This document shows positions 33,784 through 46,340 of a DNA stretch of 64,000 nucleotides, piece after piece; position 1 is the stretch's first letter; every line of letters begins with the position of its first letter. Under the pieces are notes generated by a model. The model searched no databases, was not told the origin of the DNA, and saw only the letters and a list, made by a program, of their open reading frames with translations. Origin of the DNA: Lasioglossum baleicum (lineage: Eukaryota > Arthropoda > Insecta > Hymenoptera > Halictidae); contig NW_027469111.1 in NCBI RefSeq assembly GCF_051020765.1, positions 186,001 to 250,000 of the forward strand. Direction: 5' to 3'. The translations under genes were made by a program, and so were the position numbers.

Positions 33784-34749
33784 ATGCATGCGCATAAGTT
33801 AAATAACCTGCATACAGCCGTTTCCTCAAACTGTGTGTTCATAACTGGCACTGGGAGGATCGCAGTGCCACCACTGCGAGGAGGCCCAGGACTCTGCGCG
33901 GCATACGCTGGAAGAATGTCCAGCGTGGTCGGCACCGCGCAGAGAGCTAAGGGGCGTTATTGGGATGGACCTCTCGTTGCCGGTCGTGGTCGACCACATG
34001 ATCGGCAGCGAGAGGTCATGAGCAGCGTTTGCCTCCTTCTGCGAGATTGTGATAACGCAGAAGGAGGCAGCGGAAAGGGAGAGGGAAGCCGGCCCCCTCT
34101 CCGCCAGGTGGTTAGCATCGGCGGGGCCAACCTCGACGAGGCCGACGGCCCCCTGTAAGGGGCCGCAGACGTAATGGCGGCGGTGGTACTACTTAGTACT
34201 TCCACCGCCGCCAAGGGGGACTGGCCGTTAAGGCGCCCCTGGGGTGGGCAGGTCGCGTGGGGCGAGGTGGAGCAATAATCCCCTCCCCCCCTCTACAAAG
34301 ATGAGACCTGCCGGTCGACCCCCCTCCTTTTATTTTTTAATATTTCATTTTGTCCTATATATATTTTATATTCTATATTATAAATTTTATCTTCATCTTT
34401 TAATCCCCTTTATTTTGCCACCCCTTCTTATGTTTGTTGTGTTTTGTCCAGTATAATTATTTATTTATTATTATTTATTTATTTGTTGACTTTTATTTTA
34501 TCTATTTTATCTATACACGTTTTCATTTATTGATTTTATCTATTATTTTATCGTATTTTTAGTTTTATGCGGGCCGACCTGGGGGGCGGGACGGGGGGAG
34601 GGGACAGACGCGAGCCGGAACTCGCCTCTGTCCCCTCCTTGTCGCGTGCGGAAAAAAATACAATGCAGCGTGTACGAGTATTTGCACATGTATAAAAATC
34701 GGATGGCGCGGTAACAAAAATTCTAAATTATACAGCACAAGTTGCAGCA
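33784..34749 (+). repeat. Satellite monomer M36 (966 bp, class II, nonsense)
   Basis: RT remnant 33848..34174. An A-to-T change gives an in-frame TGA at 34019..34021. The 3' half matches M37. Confidence 0.95.
33848..34174 (+). pseudogene. RT remnant with nonsense codon (monomer M36; same in M37)
   Basis: GAGGTCATGAG replaces GAGGTCAAGAG, giving an in-frame TGA at 34019..34021, between the DHMIGSERS and AAFASF parts. M37 has the same TGA at 34985..34987. The class II frameshift is also present. Confidence 0.85.
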
Positions 34750-35715
34750 ATGCATGCGCATAAGTTAAATTACCTGCATACAGCCGTTTCCTCAAACTTT
34801 GTGTTCATAACTGGCACTGGGAGGATCGCAGTGCCACCACTGCGAGGAGGCCCAGGACTCTGCGCGGCATACGCTGGAAGAATGTCCAGCGTGGTCGGCA
34901 CCGCACAGAGACCTAAGGGGCGTTATTGGTATGGACCTCTCGTTGCCGGTCGTGGTCGACCACATGATCGGCAGCGAGAGGTCATGAGCAGCGTTTGCCT
35001 CCTTCTGCGAGATTGTGATAACGCAGAAGGAGGCAGCGGAAAGGGAGAGGGAAGCCGGCCCCCTCTCCGCCAGGTGGTTAGCATCGGCGGGGCCAACCTC
35101 GACGAGGCCGACGGCCCCCTGTAAGGGGCCGCAGACGTAATGGCGGCGGTGGTACTACTTAGTACTTCCACCGCCGCCAAGGGGGACTGGCCGTTAAGGC
35201 GCCCCTGGGGTGGGCAGGTCGCGTGGGGCGAGGTGGAGCAATAATCCCCTCCCCCCCTCTACAAAGATGAGACCTGCCGGTCGACCCCCCTCCTTTTATT
35301 TTTTAATATTTCATTTTGTCCTATATATATTTTATATTCTATATTATAAATTTTATCTTCATCTTTTAATCCCCTTTATTTTGCCACCCCTTCTTATGTT
35401 TGTTGTGTTTTGTCCAGTATAATTATTTATTTATTATTATTTATTTATTTATTGACTTTTATTTTATCTATTTTATCTATACACGTTTTCATTTATTGAT
35501 TTTATCTATTATTTTATCGTATTTTTAGTTTTATGCGGGCCGACCTGGGGGGCGGGACGGGGGGAGGGGACAGACGCGAGCCGGAACTCGCCTCTGTCCC
35601 CTCCTTGTCGCGTGCGGAAAAAAATCCAATGCAGCGTGTACGAGTATTTGCACATGTATAAAAATCGGATGGCGCGGTAACAAAAATTCTAAATTATACA
35701 GCACAAGTTGCAGCA
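34750..35715 (+). repeat. Satellite monomer M37 (966 bp, class II, nonsense, recombinant)
   Basis: RT remnant 34814..35140 with the same TGA at 34985..34987. The 5' part (CAAACTTTGTG) matches M38; the 3' part matches M36. This is the pattern expected of an unequal exchange product. Confidence 0.95.
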
Positions 35716-36680
35716 ATGCATGCGCATAAGTTAAATTACCTGCATACAGCCGTTTCCTCAAACTTTGTGTTCATAACTGGCACTGGGAGGATCGCAGTGC
35801 CACCACTGCGAGGAGGCCCAGGACTCTGCGCGGCATACGCTGGAAGAATGTCCAGCGTGGTCGGCACCGCACAGAGACCTAAGGGGCGTTATTGGGATGG
35901 ACCTCTCGTTGCCGGTCGTGGTCGACCACATGATCGGCAGCGAGAGGTCAAGAGCAGCGTTTGCCTCCTTCTGCGAGATTGTGATAACGCAGAAGGAGGC
36001 AGCGGAAAGGGAGAGGGAAGACGACCCCCTCTCCGCCAGGAGGTTAGCATCGGCGGGGCAACCCCGACGAGGCCGACGGCCCCCTGTAAGGGGCCGCAGA
36101 CGTAATGGCGGCGGTGGGACTACTTAATACTTCCACCGCCGCCAAGGGGGGCTGGCCGTTAAGGCGCCCCCGGCGTGGGCAGGTCGCGGGAGGCGAGGTG
36201 GAGCAATAATCCCCTCCCCCCCTCTACAAAGATGAGACCTGCCGGTCGACCCCCTTCCTTTTATTTTATAATATTTCATTTTATCCTATATATATTTTAT
36301 ATTCTATATTATAAAATTTATCTTTATCTTTTAATCCCCTTTATTTTGCCCCACTTCTTATGTTTGTTGTGTTTTGTCCATTGTATTTATTTACTTATTA
36401 TTATTTATTTATTTATTGACTTTCATTTTATCTATTTTATCTATACACGTTTTCATTTACTGATTTTATCTATTATTTTATCGTATTTTTAAGTTTTATG
36501 CGGGTCGACGTTGGGGGTGGGACGGGGGGAGGGGACAGACGCGAGCCGGAACTCGCCTCTGTCCCCTCCTTGTCGCGTGCGGAAAAAAATACAATGCAGC
36601 GTGTACGAGTATTTGCACATGTATAAAAATCGGATGGCGCGGTAACAAAAATTCTAAATTATATAGCACAAGTTGCAGCA
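35716..36680 (+). repeat. Satellite monomer M38 (965 bp, class I, TAA stop)
   Basis: RT remnant 35780..36127. The 5' marker CAAACTTTGTG is shared with M37; the 3' half is M22-like. Confidence 0.95.
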
Positions 36681-37645
36681 ATGCATGCGCATAAGTTAAA
36701 TTACCTGCATACAGCCGTTTCCTCAAACTGTGTGTTCATAACTGGCACTGGGAGTATCGCAGTGCCACCACTGCGAGGAGGCCCAGGACTCTGCGCGGCA
36801 TACGCTGGAAGAATGTCCAGCTTGGTCGGCACCGCACAGAGACCTAAGGGGCGTTATTGGTATGGACCTCTCGTTGCCGGTCGTGGTCGACCACATGATC
36901 GGCAGCGAGAGGTCAAGAGCAGCGTTTGCCTCCTTCTGCGAGATTGTGATAACGCAGAAGGAGGCAGCGGAAAGGGAGAGGGAAGCCGACCCGCTCTCCA
37001 CCAGGAGGCTAGCATCGGCGGGGCAACCCCGACGAGGCCGACGGCCCCCTGTAAGGGGCCGCAGACGTAATGGCGGCGGTGGGACTACTTAGTACTTCCA
37101 CCGCCGCCAAGGGGGGCTGGCCGTTAAGGCGCCCCTGAGGTGGGCAGGTCGCGGGGGGCGAGGTGGAGCAATAATCCCCTCCCCCCTCTACAAAGATGAG
37201 ACCTGCCGGTCGATCCCCCTCCTTTTATTTTATAATATTTCATTTTATCCTATATACATTTTATATTCTATATTATAAATTTTATCTTTATCTTTTAATC
37301 CCCTTTATTTTGCCCCCTCTTCTTATGTTTGTTGTGTTTTGTCCATTGTATTTATTTACTTATTATTATTTATTTATTTATTGACTTTTATTTTATCTAT
37401 TTTATGTATACACGTTTTCATTTATTGATTTTATCTATTATTTTATCGTATTTTTAAGTTTTATGCGGGTCCACGTGGGGGTTGCGACGGGGGGAGGGGA
37501 CAGACGCGAGCCGGAACTCGCCTCTGTCCCCTCCTTGTCGCGTGCGGAAAAAAATACAATGCAGCGTGTACGAGTATTTGCACATGTATAAAAATCGGAT
37601 GGCGCGGTAACAAAAATTCTAAATTATACAGCACAAGTTGCAGCA
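36681..37645 (+). repeat. Satellite monomer M39 (965 bp, class I)
   Basis: RT remnant 36745..37092, class I, CCAGCTTGG type with GGAGTATCG. The spacer has GGGTCCACGTGG as in M24 and M29. Confidence 0.95.
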
Positions 37646-38611
37646 ATGCATGCGCATAAGTTAAATAACCTGCATACAGCCGTTTCCTCAAACTGTGTGT
37701 TCATAACTGGCACTGGGAGGATCGCAGTGCCACCACTGCGAGGAGGCCCAGGACTCTGCGCGGCATACGCTGGAAGAATGTCCAGCGTGGTCGGCACCGC
37801 GCAGAGACCTAAGGGGCGTTATTGGGATGGACCTCTCGTTGCCGGTCGTGGTCGAACACATGATCGGCAGCGAGACGTCAAGAGCAGCGTTTGCCTCCTT
37901 CTGTGAGATTGTGATAACGCAGAAGGAGGCAGCGGAAAGGGAGAGGGATGCCGGCCCCCTCTCCGCCAGGAGGTTAGCATCGGCGGCGCAAATCCGACGA
38001 GGCCGACGGCCCCCTGTAAGGGGCCGCAGACGTAATGGCGGCGGTGGGACTACTTAGTACTTCCACCGCCGACAAGAGGGGCTGGCCGTTAAGGCGCCCC
38101 TGGGGTGGGCAGGTCGCGGGGGGCGAGGTGGAGCAATAATCCCCTCCCCCCCCTCTACAAAGATGAGACCTGCCGGTCGACCCCCCTCCTTTATTTTTTA
38201 ATATTTCATTTTGTCCTATATATATTTTATATTCTATATTATAAATTTTATCTTTATCTTTTAATCCCCTTTATTTTGCCACCCCTTCTTATGTTTGTTG
38301 TGTTTTGTCCAGTATATTTATTTATTTATTATAATTTATTTATTTATTGACTTTTATTTTATCTATTTTATCTATACACGTTTTCATTTATTGATTTTAT
38401 CTATTATTTTATCGTATTTTTAAGTTTTATGCGGGCCGACCTGGGGGGCGGGACGGGGGGAGGGGACAGACGCGAGCCGGAACTCGCCTCTGTCCCCTCC
38501 TTGTCGCGTGCGGAAAAAAATACAATGCAGCGTGTACGAGTATTTGCACATGTATAAAAATCGGATGGCGCGGTAACAAAAATTCTAAATTATACAGCAC
38601 AAGTTGCAGCA
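37646..38611 (+). repeat. Satellite monomer M40 (966 bp, class I)
   Basis: RT remnant 37710..38057, class I, with GTCGAACAC, TTCTGTGAG and CCGCCGACAAGAGG. The 3' half matches M43. Confidence 0.95.
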
Positions 38612-39578
38612 ATGCATGCGCATAAGTTAAATTACCTGCATACCGCCGTTTCCACAAACTGTGTGTTCATAACTGGCACTGGGAGGATCGCAGTGCCACC
38701 ACTGCGAGGAGGCCCAGGACTCTGCGCGGCATACGCTGGAAGAATGTCCAGCGTGGTCGGCGCCGCGCAGAGACCTAAGGGGCGTTATTGGGATGGACCT
38801 CTCGTTGCCGGTCGTGGTCGAACACATGATCGGCAGCGAGACGTCAAGAGCAGCGTTTGCCTCCTTCTGCGAGATTGTGATAACGCAGAAGGAGGCAGCG
38901 GAAAGGGAGAGGGATGCCGGCCCCCTCTCCGCCAGGAGGTTAGCATCGGCGGCGCAACCCCGACGAGGCCGACGGCCCCCTGGAAGGGGCCGCAGACGTA
39001 ATGGCGGCGGTGGGACTACTTAGTACTTCCACCGCCGCCAAGAGGGGCTGGCCGTTAAGGCGCCCCTGGGGTGGGCAGGTCGCGGGGGGCGAGGTGGAGC
39101 AATAATCCCCTCCCCCCCCTCTACAAAGATGAGACCTGCCGGTCGACCCCCCTCCTTTTATTTTTTAATATTTCATTTTGTCCTATATATATTTTATATT
39201 CTATATTATAAATTTTATCTTTATCTTTTAATTCCCTTTATTTTGCCACCCCTTCTTATGTTTGTTGTGTTTTGTCCAGTATATTTATTTATTTATTATA
39301 ATTTATTTATTTATTGACTTTTATTTTATCTATTTTATCTATACACGTTTTCATTTATTGATTTTATCTATTATTTTATCGTATTTTTAAGTTTTATGCG
39401 GGCCGACCTGGGGGGCGGGACGGGGGGAGGGGACAGACGCGAGCCGGAACTCGCCTCTGTCCCCTCCTTGTCGCGTGCGGAAAAAAATACAATGCAGCGT
39501 GTACGAGTATTTGCACATGTATAAAAATCGGATGGCGCGGTAACAAAAATTCTAAATTATACAGCACAAGTTGCAGCA
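38612..39578 (+). repeat. Satellite monomer M41 (967 bp, class I)
   Basis: RT remnant 38676..39023, class I, with CCCTGGAAGG in the small hairpin loop. Near-copy of M44. Confidence 0.95.
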
Positions 39579-40545
39579 ATGCATGCGCATAAGTTAAATT
39601 ACCTGCATACCGCCGTTTCCACAAACTGTGTGTTCATAACTGGCACTGGGAGGATCGCAGTGCCACCACTGCGAGGAGGCCCAGGACTCTGCGCGGCATA
39701 CGCTGGAAGAATGTCCAGCGTGGTCGGCGCCGCGCAGAGACCTAAGGGGCGTTATTGCGATGGACCTCTCGTTGCCGGTCGTGGTCGAACACATGATCGG
39801 CAGCGAGACGTCAAGAGCAGCGTTTGCCTCCTTCTGCGAGATTGTGATAACGCAGAAGGAGGCAGCGGAAAGGGAGAGGGAAGCCGGCCCCCTCTCCGCC
39901 AGGTGGTTAGCATCGGCGGCGCAACCCCGACGAGGCCGACGGCCCCCTGTAAGGGGCCGCAGACGTAATGGCGGCGGTGGGACTACTTAGTACTTCCACC
40001 GCCGCCAAGAGGGGCTGGCCGTTAAGGCGCCCCTGGGGTGGGCAGGTCGCGGGGGGCGAGGTGGAGCAATAATCCCCTCCCCCCCCTCTACAAAGATGAG
40101 ACCTGCCGGTCGACCCCCCTCCTTTTATTTTTTAATATTTCATTTTGTCCTATATATATTTTATATTCTATATTATAAATTTTATCTTTATCTTTTAATC
40201 CCCTTTATTGTGCCACCCCTTCTTATGTTTGTTGTGTTTTGTCCAGTATATTTATTTATTTATTATAATTTATTTATTTATTGACTTTTATTTTATCTAT
40301 TTTATCTATACACGTTTTCATTTATTCATTTTATCTATTATTTTATCGTATTTTTAAGTTTTATGCGGGCCGACCTGGGGGGCGGGACGGGGGGAGGGGA
40401 CAGACGCGAGCCGGAACTCGCCTCTGTCCCCTCCTTGTCGCGTGCGGAAAAAAATACAATGCAGCGTGTACGAGTATTTGCACATGTATAAAAATCGGAT
40501 GGCGCGGTAACAAAAATTCTAAATTATACAGCACAAGTTGCAGCA
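39579..40545 (+). repeat. Satellite monomer M42 (967 bp, class I)
   Basis: RT remnant 39643..39990, class I. Near-copy of M45. Private TTGCGATGG. The spacer has TTATTCATTTTATC. Confidence 0.95.
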
Positions 40546-41511
40546 ATGCATGCGCATAAGTTAAATTACCTGCATACAGCCGTTTCCTCAAACTGTGTGT
40601 TCATAACTGGCACTGGGAGGATCGCAGTGCCACCACTGCGAGGAGGCCCAGGACTCTGCGCGGCATACGCTGGAAGAATGTCCAGCGTGGTCGGCACCGC
40701 ACAGAGACCTAAGGGGCGTTATTGGTATGGACCTCTCGTTGCCGGTCGTGGTCGAACACATGATCGGCAGCGAGACGTCAAGAGCAGCGTTTGCCTCCTT
40801 CTGTGAGATTGTGATAACGCAGAAGGAGGCAGCGGAAAGGGAGAGGGATGCCGGCCCCCTCTCCGCCAGGAGGTTAGCATCGGCGGCGCAAACCCGACGA
40901 GGCCGACGGCCCCCTGTAAGGGGCCGCAGACGTAATGGCGGCGGTGGGACTACTTAGTACTTCCACCGCCGACAAGAGGGGCTGGCCGTTAAGGCGCCCC
41001 TGGGGTGGGCAGGTCGCGGGGGGCGAGGTGGAGCAATAATCCCCTCCCCCCCCTCTACAAAGATGAGACCTGCCGGTCGACCCCCCTCCTTTATTTTTTA
41101 ATATTTCATTTTGTCCTATATATATTTTATATTCTATATTATAAATTTTATCTTTATCTTTTAATCCCCTTTATTTTGCCACCCCTTCTTATGTTTGTTG
41201 TGTTTTGTCCAGTATATTTATTTATTTATTATAATTTATTTATTTATTGACTTTTATTTTATCTATTTTATCTATACACGTTTTCATTTATTGATTTTAT
41301 CTATTATTTTATCGTATTTTTAAGTTTTATGCGGGCCGACCTGGGGGGCGGGACGGGGGGAGGGGACAGACGCGAGCCGGAACTCGCCTCTGTCCCCTCC
41401 TTGTCGCGTGCGGAAAAAAATACAATGCAGCGTGTACGAGTATTTGCACATGTATAAAAATCGGATGGCGCGGTAACAAAAATTCTAAATTATACAGCAC
41501 AAGTTGCAGCA
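40546..41511 (+). repeat. Satellite monomer M43 (966 bp, class I, recombinant)
   Basis: RT remnant 40610..40957. It matches M46 up to TTGGTATGG (T at 40726) and M40 from GTCGAACAC (A at 40756), so a switch lies in 40727..40755. Confidence 0.95.
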
Positions 41512-42478
41512 ATGCATGCGCATAAGTTAAATTACCTGCATACCGCCGTTTCCACAAACTGTGTGTTCATAACTGGCACTGGGAGGATCGCAGTGCCACC
41601 ACTGCGAGGAGGCCCAGGACTCTGCGCGGCATACGCTGGAAGAATGTCCAGCGTGGTCGGCGCCGCGCAGAGACCTAAGGGGCGTTATTGGGATGGACCT
41701 CTCGTTGCCGGTCGTGGTCGAACACATGATCGGCAGCGAGACGTCAAGAGCAGCGTTTGCCTCCTTCTGCGAGATTGTGATAACGCAGAAGGAGGCAGCG
41801 GAAAGGGAGAGGGATGCCGGCCCCCTCTCCGCCAGGAGGTTAGCATCGGCGGCGCAACCCCGACGAGGCCGACGGCCCCCTGGAAGGGGCCGCAGACGTA
41901 ATGGCGGCGGTGGGACTACTTAGTACTTCCACCGCCGCCAAGAGGGGCTGGCCGTTAAGGCGCCCCTGGGGTGGGCAGGTCGCGGGGGGCGAGGTGGAGC
42001 AATAATCCCCTCCCCCCCCTCTACAAAGATGAGACCTGCCGGTCGACCCCCCTCCTTTTATTTTTTAATATTTCATTTTGTCCTATATATATTTTATATT
42101 CTATATTATAAATTTTATCTTTATCTTTTAATTCCCTTTATTTTGCCACCCCTTCTTATGTTTGTTGTGTTTTGTCCAGTATATTTATTTATTTATTATA
42201 ATTTATTTATTTATTGACTTTTATTTTATCTATTTTATCTATACACGTTTTCATTTATTGATTTTATCTATTATTTTATCGTATTTTTAAGTTTTATGCG
42301 GGCCGACCTGGGGGGCGGGACGGGGGGAGGGGACAGACGCGAGCCGGAACTCGCCTCTGTCCCCTCCTTGTCGCGTGCGGAAAAAAATACAATGCAGCGT
42401 GTACGAGTATTTGCACATGTATAAAAATCGGATGGCGCGGTAACAAAAATTCTAAATTATACAGCACAAGTTGCAGCA
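41512..42478 (+). repeat. Satellite monomer M44 (967 bp, class I)
   Basis: RT remnant 41576..41923, class I. Near-copy of M41, 2900 bp downstream. Confidence 0.95.
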
Positions 42479-43445
42479 ATGCATGCGCATAAGTTAAATT
42501 ACCTGCATACCGCCGTTTCCACAAACTGTGTGTTCATAACTGGCACTGGGAGGATCGCAGTGCCACCACTGCGAGGAGGCCCAGGACTCTGCGCGGCATA
42601 CGCTGGAAGAATGTCCAGCGTGGTCGGCGCCGCGCAGAGACCTAAGGGGCGTTATTGGGATGGACCTCTCGTTGCCGGTCGTGGTCGAACACATGATCGG
42701 CAGCGAGACGTCAAGAGCAGCGTTTGCCTCCTTCTGCGAGATTGTGATAACGCAGAAGGAGGCAGCGGAAAGGGAGAGGGAAGCCGGCCCCCTCTCCGCC
42801 AGGTGGTTAGCATCGGCGGCGCAACCCCGACGAGGCCGACGGCCCCCTGTAAGGGGCCGCAGACGTAATGGCTGCGGTGGGACTACTTAGTACTTCCACC
42901 GCCGCCAAGAGGGGCTGGCCGTTAAGGCGCCCCTGGGGTGGGCAGGTCGCGGGGGGCGAGGTGGAGCAATAATCCCCTCCCCCCCCTCTACAAAGATGAG
43001 ACCTGCCGGTCGACCCCCCTCCTTTTATTTTTTAATATTTCATTTTGTCCTATATATATTTTATATTCTATATTATAAATTTTATCTTTATCTTTTAATC
43101 CCCTTTATTTTGCCACCCCTTCTTATGTTTGTTGTGTTTTGTCCAGTATATTTATTTATTTATTATAATTTATTTATTTATTGACTTTTATTTTATCTAT
43201 TTTATCTATACACGTTTTCATTTATTCATTTTATCTATTATTTTATCGTATTTTTAAGTTTTATGCGGGCCGACCTGGGGGGCGGGACGGGGGGAGGGGA
43301 CAGACGCGAGCCGGAACTCGCCTCTGTCCCCTCCTTGTCGCGTGCGGAAAAAAATACAATGCAGCGTGTACGAGTATTTGCACATGTATAAAAATCGGAT
43401 GGCGCGGTAACAAAAATTCTAAATTATACAGCACAAGTTGCAGCA
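42479..43445 (+). repeat. Satellite monomer M45 (967 bp, class I)
   Basis: RT remnant 42543..42890, class I. Near-copy of M42. The hairpin left arm carries GGCTGCGG. Confidence 0.95.
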
Positions 43446-44410
43446 ATGCATGCGCATAAGTTAAATTACCTGCATACAGCCGTTTCCTCAAACTGTGTGT
43501 TCATAACTGGCACTGGGAGGATCGCAGTGCCACCACTGCGAGGAGGCCCAGGACTCTGCGCGGCATACGCTGGAAGAATGTCCAGCGTGGTCGGCACCGC
43601 ACAGAGACCTAAGGGGCGTTATTGGTATGGACCTCTCGTTGCCGGTCGTGGTCGACCACATGATCGGCAGCGAGAGGTCAAGAGCAGCGTTTGCCTCCTT
43701 TTGCGAGATTGTGATAACGCAGAAGGAGGCAGCGGAAAGGGAGAGGGAAGCCGGCCCCCTCTCCGCCAGGTGGTTAGCATCGGCGGGGCCAACCTCGACG
43801 AGGTCGACGGCCCCCTGTAAGGGGCCGCAGACGTAATGGCGGCGGTGGGACTACTTAGTACTTCCACCGCCGCCAAGGGGGACTGGTCGTTAAGGCGCCC
43901 CCGGCGTGGGCAGGTCGCGGGAGGCGAGGTGGAGCAATAATCCCCTCCCCCCCTCTACAAAGATGAGACCTGCCGGTCGACCCCCCTCCTTTTATTTTAT
44001 AATATTTCATTTTATCCTACATATATTTTATATTCTATATTATAAATTTTATCTTTATCTTTTAATCCCCTTTATTTTGCCCCACTTCTTATGTTTGTTG
44101 TGTTTTGTCCATTGTATTTATTTACTTATTATTATTTATTTATTTATTGACTTTCATTTTATCTATTTTATCTATACACGTTTTCATTTATTGATTTTAT
44201 CTATTATTTTATCGTATTTTTAAGTTTTATGCGGGTCGACGTTGGGGGTGTGACGGGGGAGGGGACAGACGCGAGCCGAAACTCGCCTCTGTCCCCTTCT
44301 TGTCGCGTGCGGAAAAAAATACAATGCAGCGTGTACGAGTATTTGCACATGTATAAAAATCGTATGGCGCGGTGACAAAAATTCTAAATTATACAGCACA
44401 AGTTGCAGCA
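43446..44410 (+). repeat. Satellite monomer M46 (965 bp, class II)
   Basis: RT remnant 43510..43836, class II, with TTTTGCGAG as in M55-M57 and M65. The spacer carries GAGCCGAAACTCG and ATCGTATGG, the flank seen at the 72-bp deletion, but here undeleted. Confidence 0.95.
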
Positions 44411-45375
44411 ATGCATGCGCATAAGTTAAATTACCTGCATACAGCCGTTTCCTCAAACTGTGTGTTCATAACTGGCACTGGGAGGATCGCAGTGCCACCA
44501 CTGCGAGGAGGCCCAGGACTCTGCGCGGCATACGCTGGAAGAATGTCCAGCTTGGTCGGCACCGCACAGAGACCTAAGGGGCGTTATTGGTATGGACCTC
44601 TCGTTGCCGGTCGTGGTCGACCACATGATCGGCAGCGACAGGTCAAGAGCAGCGTTTGCCTCCTTCTGCGAGATTGTGATAACGCAGAAGGAGGCAGCGG
44701 AAAGGGAGAGGGAAGCCGACCCGCTCTCCACCAGGAGGCTAGCATCGGCGGGGCAACCCCGACGAGGCCGACGGCCCCCTCTAAGGGGCCGCAGACGTAA
44801 TGGCGGCGGTGGGACTACTTAGTACTTCCACCGCCGCCAAGGGGGGCTGGCCGTTAAGGCGCCCCTGAGGTGGGCAGGTCGCGGGGGGCGAGGTGGAGCA
44901 ATAATCCCCTCCCCCCTCTACAAAGATGAGACCTGGCGGTCGATCCCCCTCCTTTTATTTTATAATATTTCATTTTATCCTATATACATTTTATATTCTA
45001 TATTATAATTTTTATCTTTATCTTTTAATCCCCTTTATTTTGCCCCCTCTTCTTATGTTTGTTGTGTTTTGTCCATTGTATTTATTTACTTATTATTATT
45101 TATTTATTTATTGACTTTTATTTTATCTATTTTATCTATACACGTTTTCATTTATTGATTTTATCTATTATTTTATCGTATTTTTAAGTTTTATGCGGGT
45201 CGACGTGGGGGTTGGGACGGGGGGAGGGGACAGACGCGAGCCGGAACTCGCCTCTGTCCCCTCCTTGTCGCGTGCGGAAAAAAATACAATGCAGCGTGTA
45301 CGAGTATTTGCACATGTATAAAAATCGGATGGCGCGGTTACAAAAATTCTAAATTATACAGCATAAGTTGCAGCA
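44411..45375 (+). repeat. Satellite monomer M47 (965 bp, class I)
   Basis: RT remnant 44475..44822, class I, with GCGACAGGTC and ACCTGGCGGTCG. Near-copy of M49. Confidence 0.95.
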
Positions 45376-46340
45376 ATGCATGCGCATAAGTTAAATTACC
45401 TGCATACAGCCGTTTCCTCAAACTGTGTGTTCATAACTGGCACTGGGAGGATCGCAGTGCCACCACTGCGAGGAGGCCCAGGACTCTGCGCGGCATACGC
45501 TGGAAGAATGTCCAGCTTGGTCGGCACCGCACAGAGACCTAAGGGGCGTTATTGGTATGGACCTCTCGTTGCCGGTCGTGGTCGACCACATGATCGGCAG
45601 CGAGAGGTCAAGAGCAGCGTTTGCCTCCTTCTGCGAGATTGTGATAACGCAGAAGGAGGCAGCGGAAAGGGAGAGGGAAGCCAACCCGCTCTCCACCAGG
45701 AGGCTAGCATCGGCGGGGCAACCCCGACGAGGCCGACGGCCCCCTCTAAGGGGCCGCAGACGTAATGGCGGCGGTGGGACTACTTAGTACTTCCACCGCC
45801 GCCACGGGGGGCTGGCCGTTAAGGCGCCCCTGAGGTGGGCAGGTCGCGGGGGGCGAGGTGGAGCAATAATCCCCTCCCCCCCTCTACAAAGATGAGACCT
45901 GCCGGTCGATCCCCCTCCTTTTATTTTATAATATTTCATTTTATCCTATATACATTTTATATTCTATATTATAAATTTTATCTTTATCTTTTAATCCCCT
46001 TTATTTTGCCCCCTCTTCTTATGTTTGTTGTGTTTTGTCCATTGTATTTATTTACTTATTATTATTTATTTATTTATTGACTTTCATTTTATCTATTTTA
46101 TCTATACACGTTTTCATTTATTGATTTTATCTATTATTTTATCGTATTTTTAAGTTTTATGCGGGTCGACGTTGGGGGTGTGACGGGGGAGGGGACAGAC
46201 GCGAGCCGAAACTCGCCTCTGTCCCCTTCTTGTCGCGTGCGGAAAAAAATACAATGCAGCGTGTACGAGTATTTGCACATGTATAAAAATCGTATGGCGC
46301 GGTGACAAAAATTCTAAATTATACAGCACAAGTTGCAGCA
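45376..46340 (+). repeat. Satellite monomer M48 (965 bp, class I)
   Basis: RT remnant 45440..45787, class I, with GAAGCCAACC and GCCACGGGGGG. Near-copy of M50; related to M34. The spacer end is as in M46. Confidence 0.95.

Larger units (their letters stand above)
38612..41511 (+). repeat. Three-monomer higher-order repeat, copy 1 (M41-M43)
   Basis: M41/M44, M42/M45 and M43/M46 correspond at exactly 2900 bp. The 3' half of M40 equals that of M43, so the duplicated segment runs from within M40 to within M43. Confidence 0.9.
41512..44410 (+). repeat. Three-monomer higher-order repeat, copy 2 (M44-M46)
   Basis: Near-copy of 38612..41511, including CCCTGGAAGG in the second-register unit and TTATTCATTTT in the third spacer. 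M46 leaves the pattern after its 5' part. Confidence 0.9.
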
